Positions 17,010-26,415 are shown, counted from the stretch's first letter. The stretch is DNA of 64,000 nucleotides from Vibrio chagasii (GCF_024347355.1 NZ_AP025467.1:123828-187827), one strand, 5' to 3'. Numbers and translations: made by a program. The notes: generated from the sequence alone by a model not told the origin.

Positions 17010-17489
17010 TTAAACAATTTTTATCAACAAAATTTTGCTTGAACCAAAATCCCACAGACCTTGAAGGTGTCCAAGATTATTAAGCTCATTCATGATCACA
17101 CTAGGTTCATTATTGAGACTTAGCACATCATCGCGGGTACATAACCAAGGCTTCAATGCGCTTACATTGCGCTCGTTCTCGGATAAAAATGCGGGGTCTT
17201 CAAATAATGGGCTCTCACTTAAAGCTATGAAACAGTCAGAGTCAGAGATCTCTGGAGAGCAAAATAGCTTTACAATTTCTTCTACTATTAGCTTTGTTCT
17301 ATCAAAAACATTGCCACGCGCTAGCACTGCTTCATATTTCTCTAGTGGAAAAGAAGTTTGCTCAATCAGATTGAATGCAATGTTTTCAATCTCAATTCCT
17401 TCTTCAGTATCCTCAAAAGCTTCGTCTTCAGAATTGCATTTATAGCAATACGCAAAAAGAAAGAGAGCCTGCAAGATCTTAATGTTCAT
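17010..17489 (-). CDS. Hypothetical array protein (159 aa)
   Basis: Second gene of the P11 unit, 25 bases after the first. Very acidic N-terminal third (a DEAFEDTEEGIEIE stretch). Two Cys near the N-terminus (CYKC). No family recognised. Confidence 0.65.
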   Translation of the reverse strand: MNIKILQALFLFAYCYKCNSEDEAFEDTEEGIEIENIAFNLIEQTSFPLEKYEAVLARGNVFDRTKLIVEEIVKLFCSPEISDSDCFIALSESPLFEDPAFLSENERNVSALKPWLCTRDDVLSLNNEPSVIMNELNNLGHLQGLWDFGSSKILLIKIV

Positions 17490-17514
17490 GTTATTTCTCC
17501 ATGAGTCGACATGT

Positions 17515-17925
17515 TCAACAAGTCAGCTCGCAATTGATTTGAATGAACTGAGGGGTCTTGCTTGGTTCTTCGATGCAAAGTGCTGCGGCATACTCGTACG
17601 CATCCGTAAACCCGATACTCGCGTGTTGTGTGATCGCTTTGAGTTTTAAAAGCTGAGCTCTAATTAATGGCAAGATTTCATTTTCGGCGATAAACCAAAA
17701 AATGCCATTGAAGTCGTTATTGGTAAGTGAATCCAGTTCATCAGCCGATAAGCCACTGACCTTTTGAGCAACTTGATAATCAAGTTTGATTGGGTTCGGA
17801 GGGGTCACGAATACATCAGATTCTCCAACGAATGTCAGCTGCAATCGCGATTCAATCACTGAAGAGCATTGACGTTGACACATTCCATCGATATCACAAT
17901 TGCGGCACATAAGAAATTTCCTCAA
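17515..17925 (-). CDS. Cys-rich hypothetical protein (136 aa)
   Basis: Starts MRKFLMCRNC, with further Cys (CQRQCSS) in the first 20 residues, so a small N-terminal metal-binding knuckle is possible. The ribosome binding site is GAGGAAATTTCTT; the shared GCTTGGGGGCA leader is absent here. The remainder is unremarkable and helical. Confidence 0.7.
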   Translation of the reverse strand: MRKFLMCRNCDIDGMCQRQCSSVIESRLQLTFVGESDVFVTPPNPIKLDYQVAQKVSGLSADELDSLTNNDFNGIFWFIAENEILPLIRAQLLKLKAITQHASIGFTDAYEYAAALCIEEPSKTPQFIQINCELTC

Positions 17926-17948
17926 AGACCATTTTATTCAACCATTTA

Positions 17949-17986
17949 ATTATACACTCAAATGGAGTTTATTACCATAAACTAAC
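17949..17986 (-). promoter_or_regulatory. Array promoter P11
   Basis: GTTAGTTTATGGTAAT box and -10 TATAAT (minus strand). Confidence 0.75.
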
Positions 17987-18020
17987 ACTCAATTAGCGTA
18001 AATAAATACCTTGCATTTAG

Positions 18021-18430
18021 GCCGGACAAACCAGACACAATAGGGCTCGAAGAGGGTCAGCAATCTAGGCGAAGCCGTGAAGGATGGCGTTGAAAATGCT
18101 TTTAGCTGGCGAAGCCAAGCATTGTGGCCACCAGCATCACTGCAACTGGGATGACAATCGCGCTTCATCGTTGGCATTCTGGTTGCTGCTGGTGGACATT
18201 CAGCCTTGAGCTAACAAATGCTTCTTGTCCAATAGGAGCGGCTGCAGGGCGCGTGACAGCGTCTTTTTGCTGGCGCGAGCAATGCACCCTATTGGGCTTA
18301 AAACAAAGCGAGGAACGAGCGTCAGCCACTCTCAGTGAGGAACGAGCGCTAGAGGGGCAGCAAAGGTAATCGCGGGAATGAGGGTGGGCCTCGGACTGCG
18401 TAGGAAATGCAATGGCCTAATAAGGGAGAG
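18021..18430. repeat. Structured array repeat R11
   Basis: Full-length type 1 copy. Confidence 0.9.
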
Positions 18431-18434
18431 TTTG

Positions 18435-18466
18435 CCATTGCTAACCTTGGGGGGTGTTAGCAATGG
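18435..18466. other. Unit-specific palindrome next to R11
   Basis: 11-base arms CCATTGCTAAC/GTTAGCAATGG, four bases after the repeat. Confidence 0.65.
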
Positions 18467-18472
18467 ACTTGA

Positions 18473-20347
18473 TTACGCGGCGATTATGGATTCTTCAATG
18501 TAGTAGTTAGGCTCATTGTCCGGCGTCTCAAGCTGTTCATAGACTTCGATCGGTATTGAGTTCATTGCATCATTAAACATTGCTTCATTTTCTTTTTGCT
18601 CAATTTCCACTATTCGCGATGCGACATAATTAACTATCTGCTCCGCGGCGATACGATGACACTCTTTAGGGTGTAAATTTCGGTATGTTTTGTGCTCTTT
18701 GATAACTAGCGAGTTATCTTTTTCACGCCAGAATAAATAAACGGTTGATACATCATTAGGGCGGTTTCCCTTCCCTTGCAACTTTAAGATGATGCTGCCC
18801 TTCTGGATGTGTCTGAAATATCCACCCACACAATGCTTTTGCTGCACTCCAAGCAGGAACAATTCCTTTTCTGTCAATATTTCAGAACAAGACAATCCGC
18901 CTAAATCCACATTCGCCAAAACATGATCGAGTTGCGCGGGTACTTTGTGTTGTTCCATTAAGCTGAACTTATTAGTTTCAACCTTACTAACTATTTGCTG
19001 ACAATGAGCCAAAGGGAGCTGCTTCAGGTGTTTCGCCAAGTAAATGGAGTAGAAACAATCTTGCTGAGAAATTGAATTAATTAGATGAATCTTATGCTTG
19101 TGTATCCACTTCAAGTTTCTGGTGTAAATACTTAGTTCATCAACATTATTGAACTCAGGTGAGGTTAAATCATGCTCATGCAGAAGATTTATAAGGTTTG
19201 TAAGTTTAGGTGCATTTGCAATCGGAATTTTAAAACTAGATGTGTATCCCAACACGGCGTTAATAGTTCGTATTTGGATTGCATCTAGACCTCTTAAAAC
19301 CTGAAGAACTACAGCATTTGCTTTTGGCCTTTTTAAGCTTTGTTTGAATAGTAGGTTCATGAATGTCATCGCAAATGAAAGCGATACACCAACATGGTTC
19401 TCAACACGATTCTCCAGAAGCAACTCAACGATTTGGGATTCAATAGAAACCTTTGCAGACCGAATAGTTTCGAATTGAAAATAGCACTTTGTAAAGCTTT
19501 TACCGTTATCGATTACTTTTACAGAGCGAGGCGTTAATTTGAGATCAAATGCTGATAGGTTGATACTTGATTTGACCAGCTCTTTCTCTTGAAATGTTAG
19601 GAACTGTAAAAGCTGTGTTTGGTCATGAGCGGCAAGCTTGGCAAATGCAGAGGTATTGTTTATGTACTGGGTCGATTTTATCGACTCAAGCAAGAGCTCA
19701 ATACTGCGATCACACACAGCAACTTGTAGCTGTTGAGTTTTGTTTAACATTCGTAATACAGAGCGGCAAGGTGTAGTAAACGAGGTACATTTAATCGTCA
19801 TTGAGTATAGAAAATCAATAAAATCGGTAGTGAATGTCAAAGTCGTGTTTCGTATGGCTACCTGAGTACAGTTCAAATCAAACCCATCTACAATAACCTT
19901 CGATAGATCACCGCTGTCAGAATCATTCAAGCAATAGCTGATTAAGTTATATTTCCCCACTTTGAATGAATCTTTAATTTGATAAGCGCCTTTATTCACC
20001 GCTTTACTTGTCGCTGTTTCCATCTTTCCAGATAGTGAACCGCACGGCGACATCACTTGCCCAACGCTGGTTACTCCACTTCGAGACATTTCAGCTTCAA
20101 TCAAACTAATGATTTTTTCTTCATGTAATTTTCTAAAAACTCGGTTTGAATGAACATCGCGAAAAAACACATCTAAATCGGCGTAACGCGGTTTGATTGG
20201 TAAACCTAAACATTCAAAAACGGCGCTTGACACCGCCCCCCCCGCCAAACAACCAAAATCAGGTAGTTCTCCAAATTCTCGCACCAACACGTCAAGGACT
20301 TTCAAGGCAAAGCCTGACGTATTTAAGATCTCTTCGAAATTTTTCAT
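18473..20347 (-). CDS. Nucleotidyltransferase-like / PcfJ-like fusion protein
   Basis: 624 residues from the ATG at 20347, which has GGGAAACAGA upstream; a longer frame would run back through the promoter. Residues 35-61 contain AGGAVSS and then DLDVFF, the GG...DxD signature of pol-beta-type nucleotidyltransferases. Around residues 490-580 the stretch LGVQQKHCVGGYFRHIQKG, a later STVYLF strand and IKEHKTYRN match the PcfJ-like family first named from plasmid pCF10. The ~400-residue middle is unrecognised. PcfJ-like proteins are common on conjugative plasmids with no settled function. Single-gene unit under P12. Confidence 0.7.
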   Translation of the reverse strand: MKNFEEILNTSGFALKVLDVLVREFGELPDFGCLAGGAVSSAVFECLGLPIKPRYADLDVFFRDVHSNRVFRKLHEEKIISLIEAEMSRSGVTSVGQVMSPCGSLSGKMETATSKAVNKGAYQIKDSFKVGKYNLISYCLNDSDSGDLSKVIVDGFDLNCTQVAIRNTTLTFTTDFIDFLYSMTIKCTSFTTPCRSVLRMLNKTQQLQVAVCDRSIELLLESIKSTQYINNTSAFAKLAAHDQTQLLQFLTFQEKELVKSSINLSAFDLKLTPRSVKVIDNGKSFTKCYFQFETIRSAKVSIESQIVELLLENRVENHVGVSLSFAMTFMNLLFKQSLKRPKANAVVLQVLRGLDAIQIRTINAVLGYTSSFKIPIANAPKLTNLINLLHEHDLTSPEFNNVDELSIYTRNLKWIHKHKIHLINSISQQDCFYSIYLAKHLKQLPLAHCQQIVSKVETNKFSLMEQHKVPAQLDHVLANVDLGGLSCSEILTEKELFLLGVQQKHCVGGYFRHIQKGSIILKLQGKGNRPNDVSTVYLFWREKDNSLVIKEHKTYRNLHPKECHRIAAEQIVNYVASRIVEIEQKENEAMFNDAMNSIPIEVYEQLETPDNEPNYYIEESIIAA

Positions 20348-20378
20348 TCTGTTTCCCAACATATTGAATCTATAGTTA

Positions 20379-20416
20379 ATTATACATACCAATGCCATTT
20401 ATTACCATAAACTAGC
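20379..20416 (-). promoter_or_regulatory. Array promoter P12
   Basis: GCTAGTTTATGGTAAT box and -10 TATAAT (minus strand); the leader carries GTTGGGAAAC instead of GCTTGGGGGC. Confidence 0.75.
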
Positions 20417-20450
20417 ATTAAATAAAGATAGTTAATCTGCTTGATTTTAT

Positions 20451-20833
20451 GCCGGACGAAGGCGACACAATGGGGCTCGAAGAGGGTCAGCAATTTAGGC
20501 GAAGCCGTTAAGAATTGCGTTGAAAATGCTTTTAGATGGCAAAGCCAATCTTTATGGCCACCAGCTTTACTGCTGACAGCATGACAATCGCGCTTCATCG
20601 TTGGCATTCTGTTGGCAGCTGTTGGACATTCAGCCTTGAGCTAACCAATTTTTTTTGACTAATAGGAGTCCCTGCAGGGCGCGTGACAGCGTATTTTTGC
20701 TGGCGCGAGCTCTGCATCCTATTGGGCTTTCTATATCGCGAGGAACGAGCGATAGTGTGGCAGCAAAGGTAATCGCGGGAATGAGGGTGGGCCTCGGACT
20801 GCGTAGGAAATGCAATGGCCTATTAAGGGAGAG
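20451..20833. repeat. Structured array repeat R12
   Basis: Long type 1 copy, shorter in the E region. Hairpin A stem is GCAATTTA/AGAATTGC. Confidence 0.9.
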
Positions 20834-20863
20834 CACGGTCATAGTTCATTGTTAAATGATCCT

Positions 20864-20891
20864 GCTGAATACGCCAGTCGCCGTATTCAGC
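20864..20891. other. Unit-specific palindrome 30 bp from R12
   Basis: 10-base arms GCTGAATACG/CGTATTCAGC; the only one clearly set apart from its repeat. Could be the unit's terminator. Confidence 0.55.
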
Positions 20892-20956
20892 ATTCAATAT
20901 CCTGTTTTTTGTCCTTTTGTCAGTCCTTACTTGTCAGTCGCAAAGAGTTTTCAAAT

Positions 20957-21130
20957 TTAGGTGATTGTGATCTCAGTTGCTGAGATATCATCGGGATTCA
21001 ATGCGCCATTAACTCGCTCGTTTTCGATTGCTGCGATAAGATTTTCTTTGGCGGATATTGGACAAATGACTGGTCCCTCTTCATCCGTTTCATAAGTGAT
21101 CATAACGTTAAATTGCAGTGTCTCTTTCAT
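20957..21130 (-). CDS. Small acidic protein (57 aa)
   Basis: ATG at 21130 with AGAGGCCAAC upstream, ending in TAA at 20957. The sequence (MKETLQFNVMITYETDEEG...ATEITIT) is protein-like and acidic. Third gene of the P13 unit, 20 bases after its neighbour. Function unknown. Confidence 0.65.
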   Translation of the reverse strand: MKETLQFNVMITYETDEEGPVICPISAKENLIAAIENERVNGALNPDDISATEITIT

Positions 21131-21150
21131 GTTGGCCTCTAGGTCGTGAG

Positions 21151-21855
21151 TTAAGCAGCACTCAGATGGTAGTAGTCATGGTCGTTGTCATTTTGGTCGA
21201 CCTCTTCAACTCGCCAGGTTGATAAATGCGTTTTAGCACATCTAAGGAAATTGAATTTATCTTCAAGCTGGATTTCATTCAGCGCATCGATTAAAAAAAG
21301 GTCGGTCATATGTCCTTTCTTGAAAAAAATAACAGGCTTGGTATTGAGCATTAAATCGAATGCTTTTTGGATCTTCGGCGGTAGCCCTTGTTCAATTCCA
21401 ATACGTACCGAGCGATAGTTGATATATGCATGAATGAATTCGTGGAAAGTAAAGCGACCAACTTCGATATCGCTGTTATAAATTGAGTCGCCTGTGTGCT
21501 GATAAATAAGAGACATGAGATTGCTTAAGTCTTCAAGCTTTGAATTATGTAGCATCCCTTTGACCTCAGATTTCTTGATCTTGATACCGGTTCTTTCAGT
21601 AAACCAATTCAAAAAGGATACGGCTTTAGAAAAATCGGGATAGAACTGCTTTAGCTTGGATGAAATGTCTGCATTAGCCTTTTCTTCACAAACAGCATAA
21701 ACCTCTGGGTGTTGGTTGGTAGACCACTTCCAATTGGTTTGTAAATGAGACTTGAATGATTTGCTATCCAAAGTGTTGAGTAGTCTATATGCCGTTATAA
21801 GCATCGGTTTAAATGCGTCTAGCTCTTCACTGGTCATTTCAGAATAATTTTTCAT
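21151..21855 (-). CDS. Hypothetical array protein (234 aa)
   Basis: ATG at 21855, preceded by TAAGGACTACC. Helical, with a few Trp and His; no catalytic motif recognised. Middle gene of the P13 unit, starting eight bases after the small membrane protein. Confidence 0.7.
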   Translation of the reverse strand: MKNYSEMTSEELDAFKPMLITAYRLLNTLDSKSFKSHLQTNWKWSTNQHPEVYAVCEEKANADISSKLKQFYPDFSKAVSFLNWFTERTGIKIKKSEVKGMLHNSKLEDLSNLMSLIYQHTGDSIYNSDIEVGRFTFHEFIHAYINYRSVRIGIEQGLPPKIQKAFDLMLNTKPVIFFKKGHMTDLFLIDALNEIQLEDKFNFLRCAKTHLSTWRVEEVDQNDNDHDYYHLSAA

Positions 21856-21863
21856 GGTAGTCC

Positions 21864-22049
21864 TTAAGCTTTGCTGGCAGTAGCTGTTGAATTTTTGCTG
21901 CACAACCAAAGTACTGGCACAGCACCGACCGATAAGACCGTCCCCAAGTGAAATAAAACGAAAGCAATGTCTTTGCTTAGTAACCCATTAACACTGAACA
22001 AAATTGGTAACACTAAAAGTGCCAAGCTAAAAACTGAGAATATCATCAT
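21864..22049 (-). CDS. Small membrane protein (61 aa)
   Basis: ATG at 22049 after the leader GCTTGGGGGCAAATGAA. Two hydrophobic segments (about residues 2-17 and 24-49), so a two-pass inner-membrane protein. First gene of the P13 unit. Confidence 0.7.
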   Translation of the reverse strand: MMIFSVFSLALLVLPILFSVNGLLSKDIAFVLFHLGTVLSVGAVPVLWLCSKNSTATASKA

Positions 22050-22098
22050 TTCATTTGCCCCCAAGCAAGATTTTAAAGCCATGTAATTCAACCATTTA

Positions 22099-22135
22099 AG
22101 TATAGCAAACCCCTGATGAATTACCATAAACTAGC
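22099..22135 (-). promoter_or_regulatory. Array promoter P13
   Basis: GCTAGTTTATGGTAAT box and extended -10 TGCTATACT (minus strand). Confidence 0.75.
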
Positions 22136-22169
22136 GAAAATTAAATGTATTTATATTTGTTGACTTGCC

Positions 22170-22579
22170 GCCGGACAAAGGCGACACAATAGGGCTCGAA
22201 GAGGGTCAGCTTTTTAGGCGAAGCCGTTAAGAAAAGCGTTGATATGCTTTGAGTTGGCGAAGCCACACCTTATGGCCACCAGCTTTACTGCTACCGGTAT
22301 GACAATCGCGCTTCATCGTTGGCATTCTGGTTGCGGCTGGTGGACATTCAGCCATGAGCTAACAAAATTATTTTAGGCCAATAGGAATTGCTGCGGAGCA
22401 CGTGACAGCGTCTTTTTGCTGGCGCGAGCTATGCATCCTATTGGGCTTTCATCAAGGCGAGGGACGAGCGTCAGCCACTCTCAGTGAGGAACGAGCGTTA
22501 GAGTGGCGGCAAAGGTAACCGCGGGAGTGAGGGTGGGCCTCGGACTGCGTAGGAAATGCAATGGCCTAATAAGGGAGAG
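22170..22579. repeat. Structured array repeat R13
   Basis: Full-length. Hairpin A stem GCTTTTTA/AGAAAAGC and hairpin E GCCACTCT/AGAGTGGC are both perfectly paired. Confidence 0.9.
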
Positions 22580-22609
22580 TGGTCTGAAATGATTTCTCAT
22601 TACAGACCA
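22580..22609. other. Unit-specific palindrome next to R13
   Basis: 13-base arms TGGTCTGAAATGA/TCATTACAGACCA with one mismatch, directly abutting the repeat. Confidence 0.6.
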
Positions 22610-22618
22610 CAAATGGTG

Positions 22619-22786
22619 TTAATGGTTATCGTCTGATTGCTGGCAAAACTCTGAATAAATCCATGCTGTCGATAAGCCAAAAGTGACACAGACAAATTTA
22701 GCTATTTCATACGAGACCGTCATCCAAGAAAAACCAAGAATGACCCCAGTAAGCAGTAAAGCTGACATTATCAAATATGGTTTCAT
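22619..22786 (-). CDS. Small membrane protein (55 aa)
   Basis: ATG at 22786 lies one base after the stop of the upstream gene (TGATATG). Sequence MKPYLIMSALLLTGVILGFS is a membrane segment, and a second hydrophobic stretch follows. Last gene of the six-gene P14 unit. Confidence 0.65.
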   Translation of the reverse strand: MKPYLIMSALLLTGVILGFSWMTVSYEIAKFVCVTFGLSTAWIYSEFCQQSDDNH

Positions 22787-22787
22787 A

Positions 22788-23027
22788 TCATTCCCCAAAG
22801 TTTTTCATGTTGTGGTGATAATGCCAATATTGTTCATATGTTTTGAAGTTAGATGCCTTAAACTTCCTAAAATCACGTATCCAAACAACAATTATAGGTA
22901 TATAAATAATCGAACAAATCCCATGCACAAACATCGCTTCTATAGGCGTAACAAATAAAAATGGAACCGTAAAAACGAATATTACAATTGCAGCGGCCAT
23001 TACTTTGAAGCTAGAAAAATCACTCAT
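22788..23027 (-). CDS. Small membrane protein (79 aa)
   Basis: Two hydrophobic segments (about residues 8-30 and 34-50), then a basic, aromatic tail. Translationally coupled to the smaller membrane protein that follows, so the two may form a pair. Function unknown. Confidence 0.7.
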   Translation of the reverse strand: MSDFSSFKVMAAAIVIFVFTVPFLFVTPIEAMFVHGICSIIYIPIIVVWIRDFRKFKASNFKTYEQYWHYHHNMKNFGE

Positions 23028-23043
23028 AAATGTTCATCCCGAA

Positions 23044-23190
23044 TTAATCGCTTTGTTTGGTACTTGTACCGCCAGTGTCTTCATGACCTTCATCCGTGCA
23101 TTCATAATGGAAATTACCATTTTCTGTGCGGACTACTTCATCGCTAGAGTAGATTGATTCACTACACTTACTGCAATAATCAACAAACAT
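23044..23190 (-). CDS. Small zinc-finger-like protein (48 aa)
   Basis: The ATG at 23190 is chosen because of the GAGGAAAAAATTCT site in front; a longer frame upstream overlaps the neighbouring gene. Pattern YCSKC...HYEC (CxxC followed 20 residues later by HxxC) resembles half a LIM-type or zinc-ribbon knuckle. Probably binds a metal; partner unknown. Confidence 0.6.
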   Translation of the reverse strand: MFVDYCSKCSESIYSSDEVVRTENGNFHYECTDEGHEDTGGTSTKQSD

Positions 23191-23266
23191 ATAGAATTTT
23201 TTCCTCGTTACGTAAACTGTTAAGTTAATTTTTCCAATCAACGCTTTGTAGAAATTGAAGCTAAGT

Positions 23267-23986
23267 CTAAACTTTCGCACCAATTTCGAGTTGAATTGAA
23301 TACGTGGCTTCAAGGTCTTCACTGGTATTAATCTGTTCCACCTGATATTCAATAACCTGCACTAAAGTGTCATCGGGTAAACCGCCTATGTACTTTGCCT
23401 TTTCATCATTATCAGAGTAAGCCAGCTCACTTGATAGATGTGGGCAAGCAAGCCAATCAATGCGCGAGCATAGGTACAAAGCAAAATATTTGAGTGCTTC
23501 TCGTTCTGTTGAGTAACTCTTTTCAACTGTAGCATCGTCTATGTCTGTGTGATAATCACGGATACAGAAAGATAAAACATAACTCTCAGGATTATGGAGT
23601 TTGAGTAAGTCTTGCACTTGGTTTCGAAATTGTGAAATCTGCTTACGATCGGGAATTTCTATACCATCAAAACAAACCTCGGCTTCATCTTCCCAGCCTT
23701 CGGGATCGTAATTAGTCCAAACGTTGTTGTTAATATCAGCGAGGCTTGGACAAGGCGAAACCGACAACATAGGCATGTGGTGAATACTACTCAGTAAGTC
23801 CTCTATCACTTCAGGCTTAGAAATACCGGTTACAACACCGCCGCAGTGTTTAGCAACAACACTACCAATGTCATCCATAAAGCTTATGAACTTCTCTTCG
23901 GTTTCTAGCTCGCCGACCAATTCGGGTTTGATAAGTAATGTGGTGACAATTTCAGCTAGTTCGTTTGGGTAAACTTTCTTTGTCAT
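23267..23986 (-). CDS. Hypothetical array protein (239 aa)
   Basis: ATG at 23986 with AGGAACTTAACGGCC before it. Acidic; a Ser/Cys/Pro-rich turn (SVSPCPSLAD) near residue 77. No motif recognised. It lies between the small zinc-finger-like gene and a second hypothetical gene in the cytosine methyltransferase operon. Confidence 0.65.
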   Translation of the reverse strand: MTKKVYPNELAEIVTTLLIKPELVGELETEEKFISFMDDIGSVVAKHCGGVVTGISKPEVIEDLLSSIHHMPMLSVSPCPSLADINNNVWTNYDPEGWEDEAEVCFDGIEIPDRKQISQFRNQVQDLLKLHNPESYVLSFCIRDYHTDIDDATVEKSYSTEREALKYFALYLCSRIDWLACPHLSSELAYSDNDEKAKYIGGLPDDTLVQVIEYQVEQINTSEDLEATYSIQLEIGAKV

Positions 23987-23999
23987 GGCCGTTAAGTTC

Positions 24000-24494
24000 C
24001 TATTTGTTAGACATATGACTTTCAGCGAGCAGAGCAATTGCAATGCCATCCTGTAATCTTGGGCACTGCGAATCGAAAATTTTCGCCAAGCTATCGTTGA
24101 CGCAAATCAAAGTACTTAGCCCTAAAGATTGACTAAGGTTAATCGCTATAAGCTCCCCTTCTCCACCAGCTTCGCTAACACCGGATTTTGATTTCAGAAT
24201 GGCTTCGTATTCGTCTTGCCAGTCAATCTCGGCTCCGAAAACAGTGCCTGACGAAACCTTTCCAGAAAGTTTCAACTCACTCATCGCCTTTTGAAAAGCA
24301 GGTTCTTGGCTTAAACGATAGGCTTCCGTGTGTGATTTCTTGCATGACGCTGGGCCACAAAGAATGACCGGAACATGACCGACAAATACCGCAACGTGAT
24401 GCCCATTTTTAACGCTATCGCTCGGCGAGTATTTACCTCTTGTGAGTGTTGAAGTTTTTAGTAATTCCGTGAGCATTACTTGATAGATGTTCAT
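24000..24494 (-). CDS. Hypothetical array protein (164 aa)
   Basis: Starts 13 bases after the methyltransferase stop, with AAAAGGGAATTTATA as ribosome binding site. Mixed alpha/beta look, with a hydrophobic strand (HVAVFVGHVPVILCG). No recognised motif. Its position directly after a methyltransferase suggests a linked role. Confidence 0.65.
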   Translation of the reverse strand: MNIYQVMLTELLKTSTLTRGKYSPSDSVKNGHHVAVFVGHVPVILCGPASCKKSHTEAYRLSQEPAFQKAMSELKLSGKVSSGTVFGAEIDWQDEYEAILKSKSGVSEAGGEGELIAINLSQSLGLSTLICVNDSLAKIFDSQCPRLQDGIAIALLAESHMSNK

Positions 24495-24507
24495 TATAAA
24501 TTCCCTT

Positions 24508-26361
24508 TTATGCTGCTAATTGGTTTGGTTTCTCAATAGTGGAAAAAGCTTGGTTTATGCATGCGCCGACCCACTCGCCAACCCAGCTAAACGCCGTATA
24601 AATAACGGACTGGCCGATCCCTTCATTTGCAAGCGTCAGCGAACAGCCTCTCACAAAAACCTCTGGAATCTGTTTCACACGGCAATGTTCAATAGGTGTA
24701 AACAAACGAGCAAGTTTTTCGGTTTTATGTTGCAAGTAGGGCTCAGTTCCGCGAGCTTTTTGATAGCCCTTTCCGATAACGCCTACCTTCTCGGCTTGCG
24801 CGTCTAACCATTGGAGGCGGAACCCCTTGCCTGCTTTAATGTCACGTTCTTGCTTATCGATAAGGTATGTGTACGCCTTATAACTTGGGTCACTCTGTGG
24901 GATGTCTTCAAGCGCATCACCTAAAGTGCGATGTACGTATGTCGGTTGGAATTGCGCGGGTTGGCACTCTGAATAGTCGATAGACAAGGACTGACAAAAG
25001 CCAATACAGCAAAGTCGATTGCGATGCTCTAATGCGCCAAAATCTTCACCCTTTACAGTCATGTCTACCACTTCATAACCAAACACCTGCGTCAGCGTGT
25101 CTTTAATGATCGCGTATGAAAGTGATGATTTATATGGGACCACATTTTCAAACTGGGTAATGATTGGGTTTGTAACATTCTGCCAGTGCAACCAATCAAT
25201 AAAGCAACCTCCGGTTACTGAGTGCATTTCTGCTGACGCATTTTTGTTTTTAGAGCGGCCACTGATCGAGCTACCTTCACACGGAATTCCGGCTGTGTTT
25301 ATCTCAGAAAGAACCGCATTTCTCGACACGTCTACATTTTGAATCGGCATACAAATGGCAAACTGTTCCTCTTCTGCCTTCGCTTCCCAGATTGGATTGT
25401 TTTCTAAGCTGACATTGAAATACTTCTCGTTAATCTCAACCACTGCTTTCTGAAAGTGTGAAAGGCCAGAGCGGCTTAAACCTTCAGCGACACTTGAACA
25501 CAGAACGCCAAAACCATGAAACAAGCCAGTAACAGCGAATTGCTTACCTTCAGCAATCTTACGAGATGCGCGGGTGAATCGCTCTTTGATTCGCGCTTTG
25601 CGCCAATTACCTAACAAGTGGTCTATTTTGTGAAATAGCGTGTATTCATGTTGTAAGTACTCAGCTACCTGAGCGTGAGATAAGCCGCGGGAAATAAATG
25701 TTTTGTGGTCTTCAGAATAGTGATAACCCATTGCGTTCATCGAATGCGTTAAGGCCGCTAACAGTGATTCACCGATTTTTGCTTCTGTAAGATTCAGGGC
25801 AGCGGGTTGGAGGGTCTTGATTAGCGCACAGCTAAGGTAAAAATCGTGGTTAGCTTGAACTTCTCCGGAGAAATTAATGATCTCAGCTTTCACACCTGAT
25901 TTTTGCAAATTAAAGAATCGTTCTGGCTCTTCATTCTCTAAGCCCTTGCTCATATCAAGTGTACGAGTATCGAAGTCATAACAAACCTTTGATATTGATT
26001 GCCCAGTATTGCCATTTTCAATAAAGCGCGATTCACGTTCGTTTATTTCAACTTCTGTGTGCATTTCAACAAACAGGATCTCCCCGTTAGTGATCAATAC
26101 TTTGACTTGGTCACCAAAGCAGCTCAACTCATCCGCTTTTAAATCAATAACGGGTCTCGGGTTACCATTTCTCTTTGAGTTTGTAACTGACCTAGGGCCC
26201 AGCTTGTCGAGCACAATTTTAAACCGCTTGTTTTCAACATCGGCATTGAGCGTGAACGATGCACCACCGGAAAAACCTGCCGTTGATAAATATTTTCCGT
26301 CTAGAAATACACGAAGCTTATTTCTATGCATTGAAATTGTCTTTTCTAAAATCTTAATCAT
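24508..26361 (-). CDS. C5-cytosine DNA methyltransferase with long N-terminal region
   Basis: 617 residues from the ATG at 26361. Motifs: I (FHGFGVLCSSVAEG, 281-294), IV with the catalytic Cys (GIPCEGSS, 358-365), VI (FENVVPY, 404-410), VIII (EHRNRL, 445-450) and IX/X (NEGIGQSV, near 590). The first 270 residues have no recognised domain and may set target choice. First gene of the P14 unit; leader GCTTGGGGGCAGAT. No endonuclease beside it, so it is an orphan, protection-type enzyme. Cytosine C5 chemistry is well established for this motif set; the target site cannot be read from sequence. Confidence 0.85.
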   Translation of the reverse strand: MIKILEKTISMHRNKLRVFLDGKYLSTAGFSGGASFTLNADVENKRFKIVLDKLGPRSVTNSKRNGNPRPVIDLKADELSCFGDQVKVLITNGEILFVEMHTEVEINERESRFIENGNTGQSISKVCYDFDTRTLDMSKGLENEEPERFFNLQKSGVKAEIINFSGEVQANHDFYLSCALIKTLQPAALNLTEAKIGESLLAALTHSMNAMGYHYSEDHKTFISRGLSHAQVAEYLQHEYTLFHKIDHLLGNWRKARIKERFTRASRKIAEGKQFAVTGLFHGFGVLCSSVAEGLSRSGLSHFQKAVVEINEKYFNVSLENNPIWEAKAEEEQFAICMPIQNVDVSRNAVLSEINTAGIPCEGSSISGRSKNKNASAEMHSVTGGCFIDWLHWQNVTNPIITQFENVVPYKSSLSYAIIKDTLTQVFGYEVVDMTVKGEDFGALEHRNRLCCIGFCQSLSIDYSECQPAQFQPTYVHRTLGDALEDIPQSDPSYKAYTYLIDKQERDIKAGKGFRLQWLDAQAEKVGVIGKGYQKARGTEPYLQHKTEKLARLFTPIEHCRVKQIPEVFVRGCSLTLANEGIGQSVIYTAFSWVGEWVGACINQAFSTIEKPNQLAA

Positions 26362-26415
26362 ATCTGCCCCCAAGCATCTGATTTAAAACAAAGTAACTCT
26401 AATTAACTATCCTTA

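Noticed and set aside
1688..22560. Small open frames inside the repeats on either strand
   Set aside because: They recur because the repeat recurs, have no ribosome binding sites, and are interrupted by stem changes that keep pairing rather than protein.
3682..22609. Unit-specific palindromes called as terminators
   Set aside because: All but two lack a T-run on the relevant strand, so they are listed as palindromes only.
23191..23352. Longer version of the zinc-finger-like protein starting at 23352
   Set aside because: It would overlap the upstream gene by 86 bases and lacks a ribosome binding site; 23190 has a good one.
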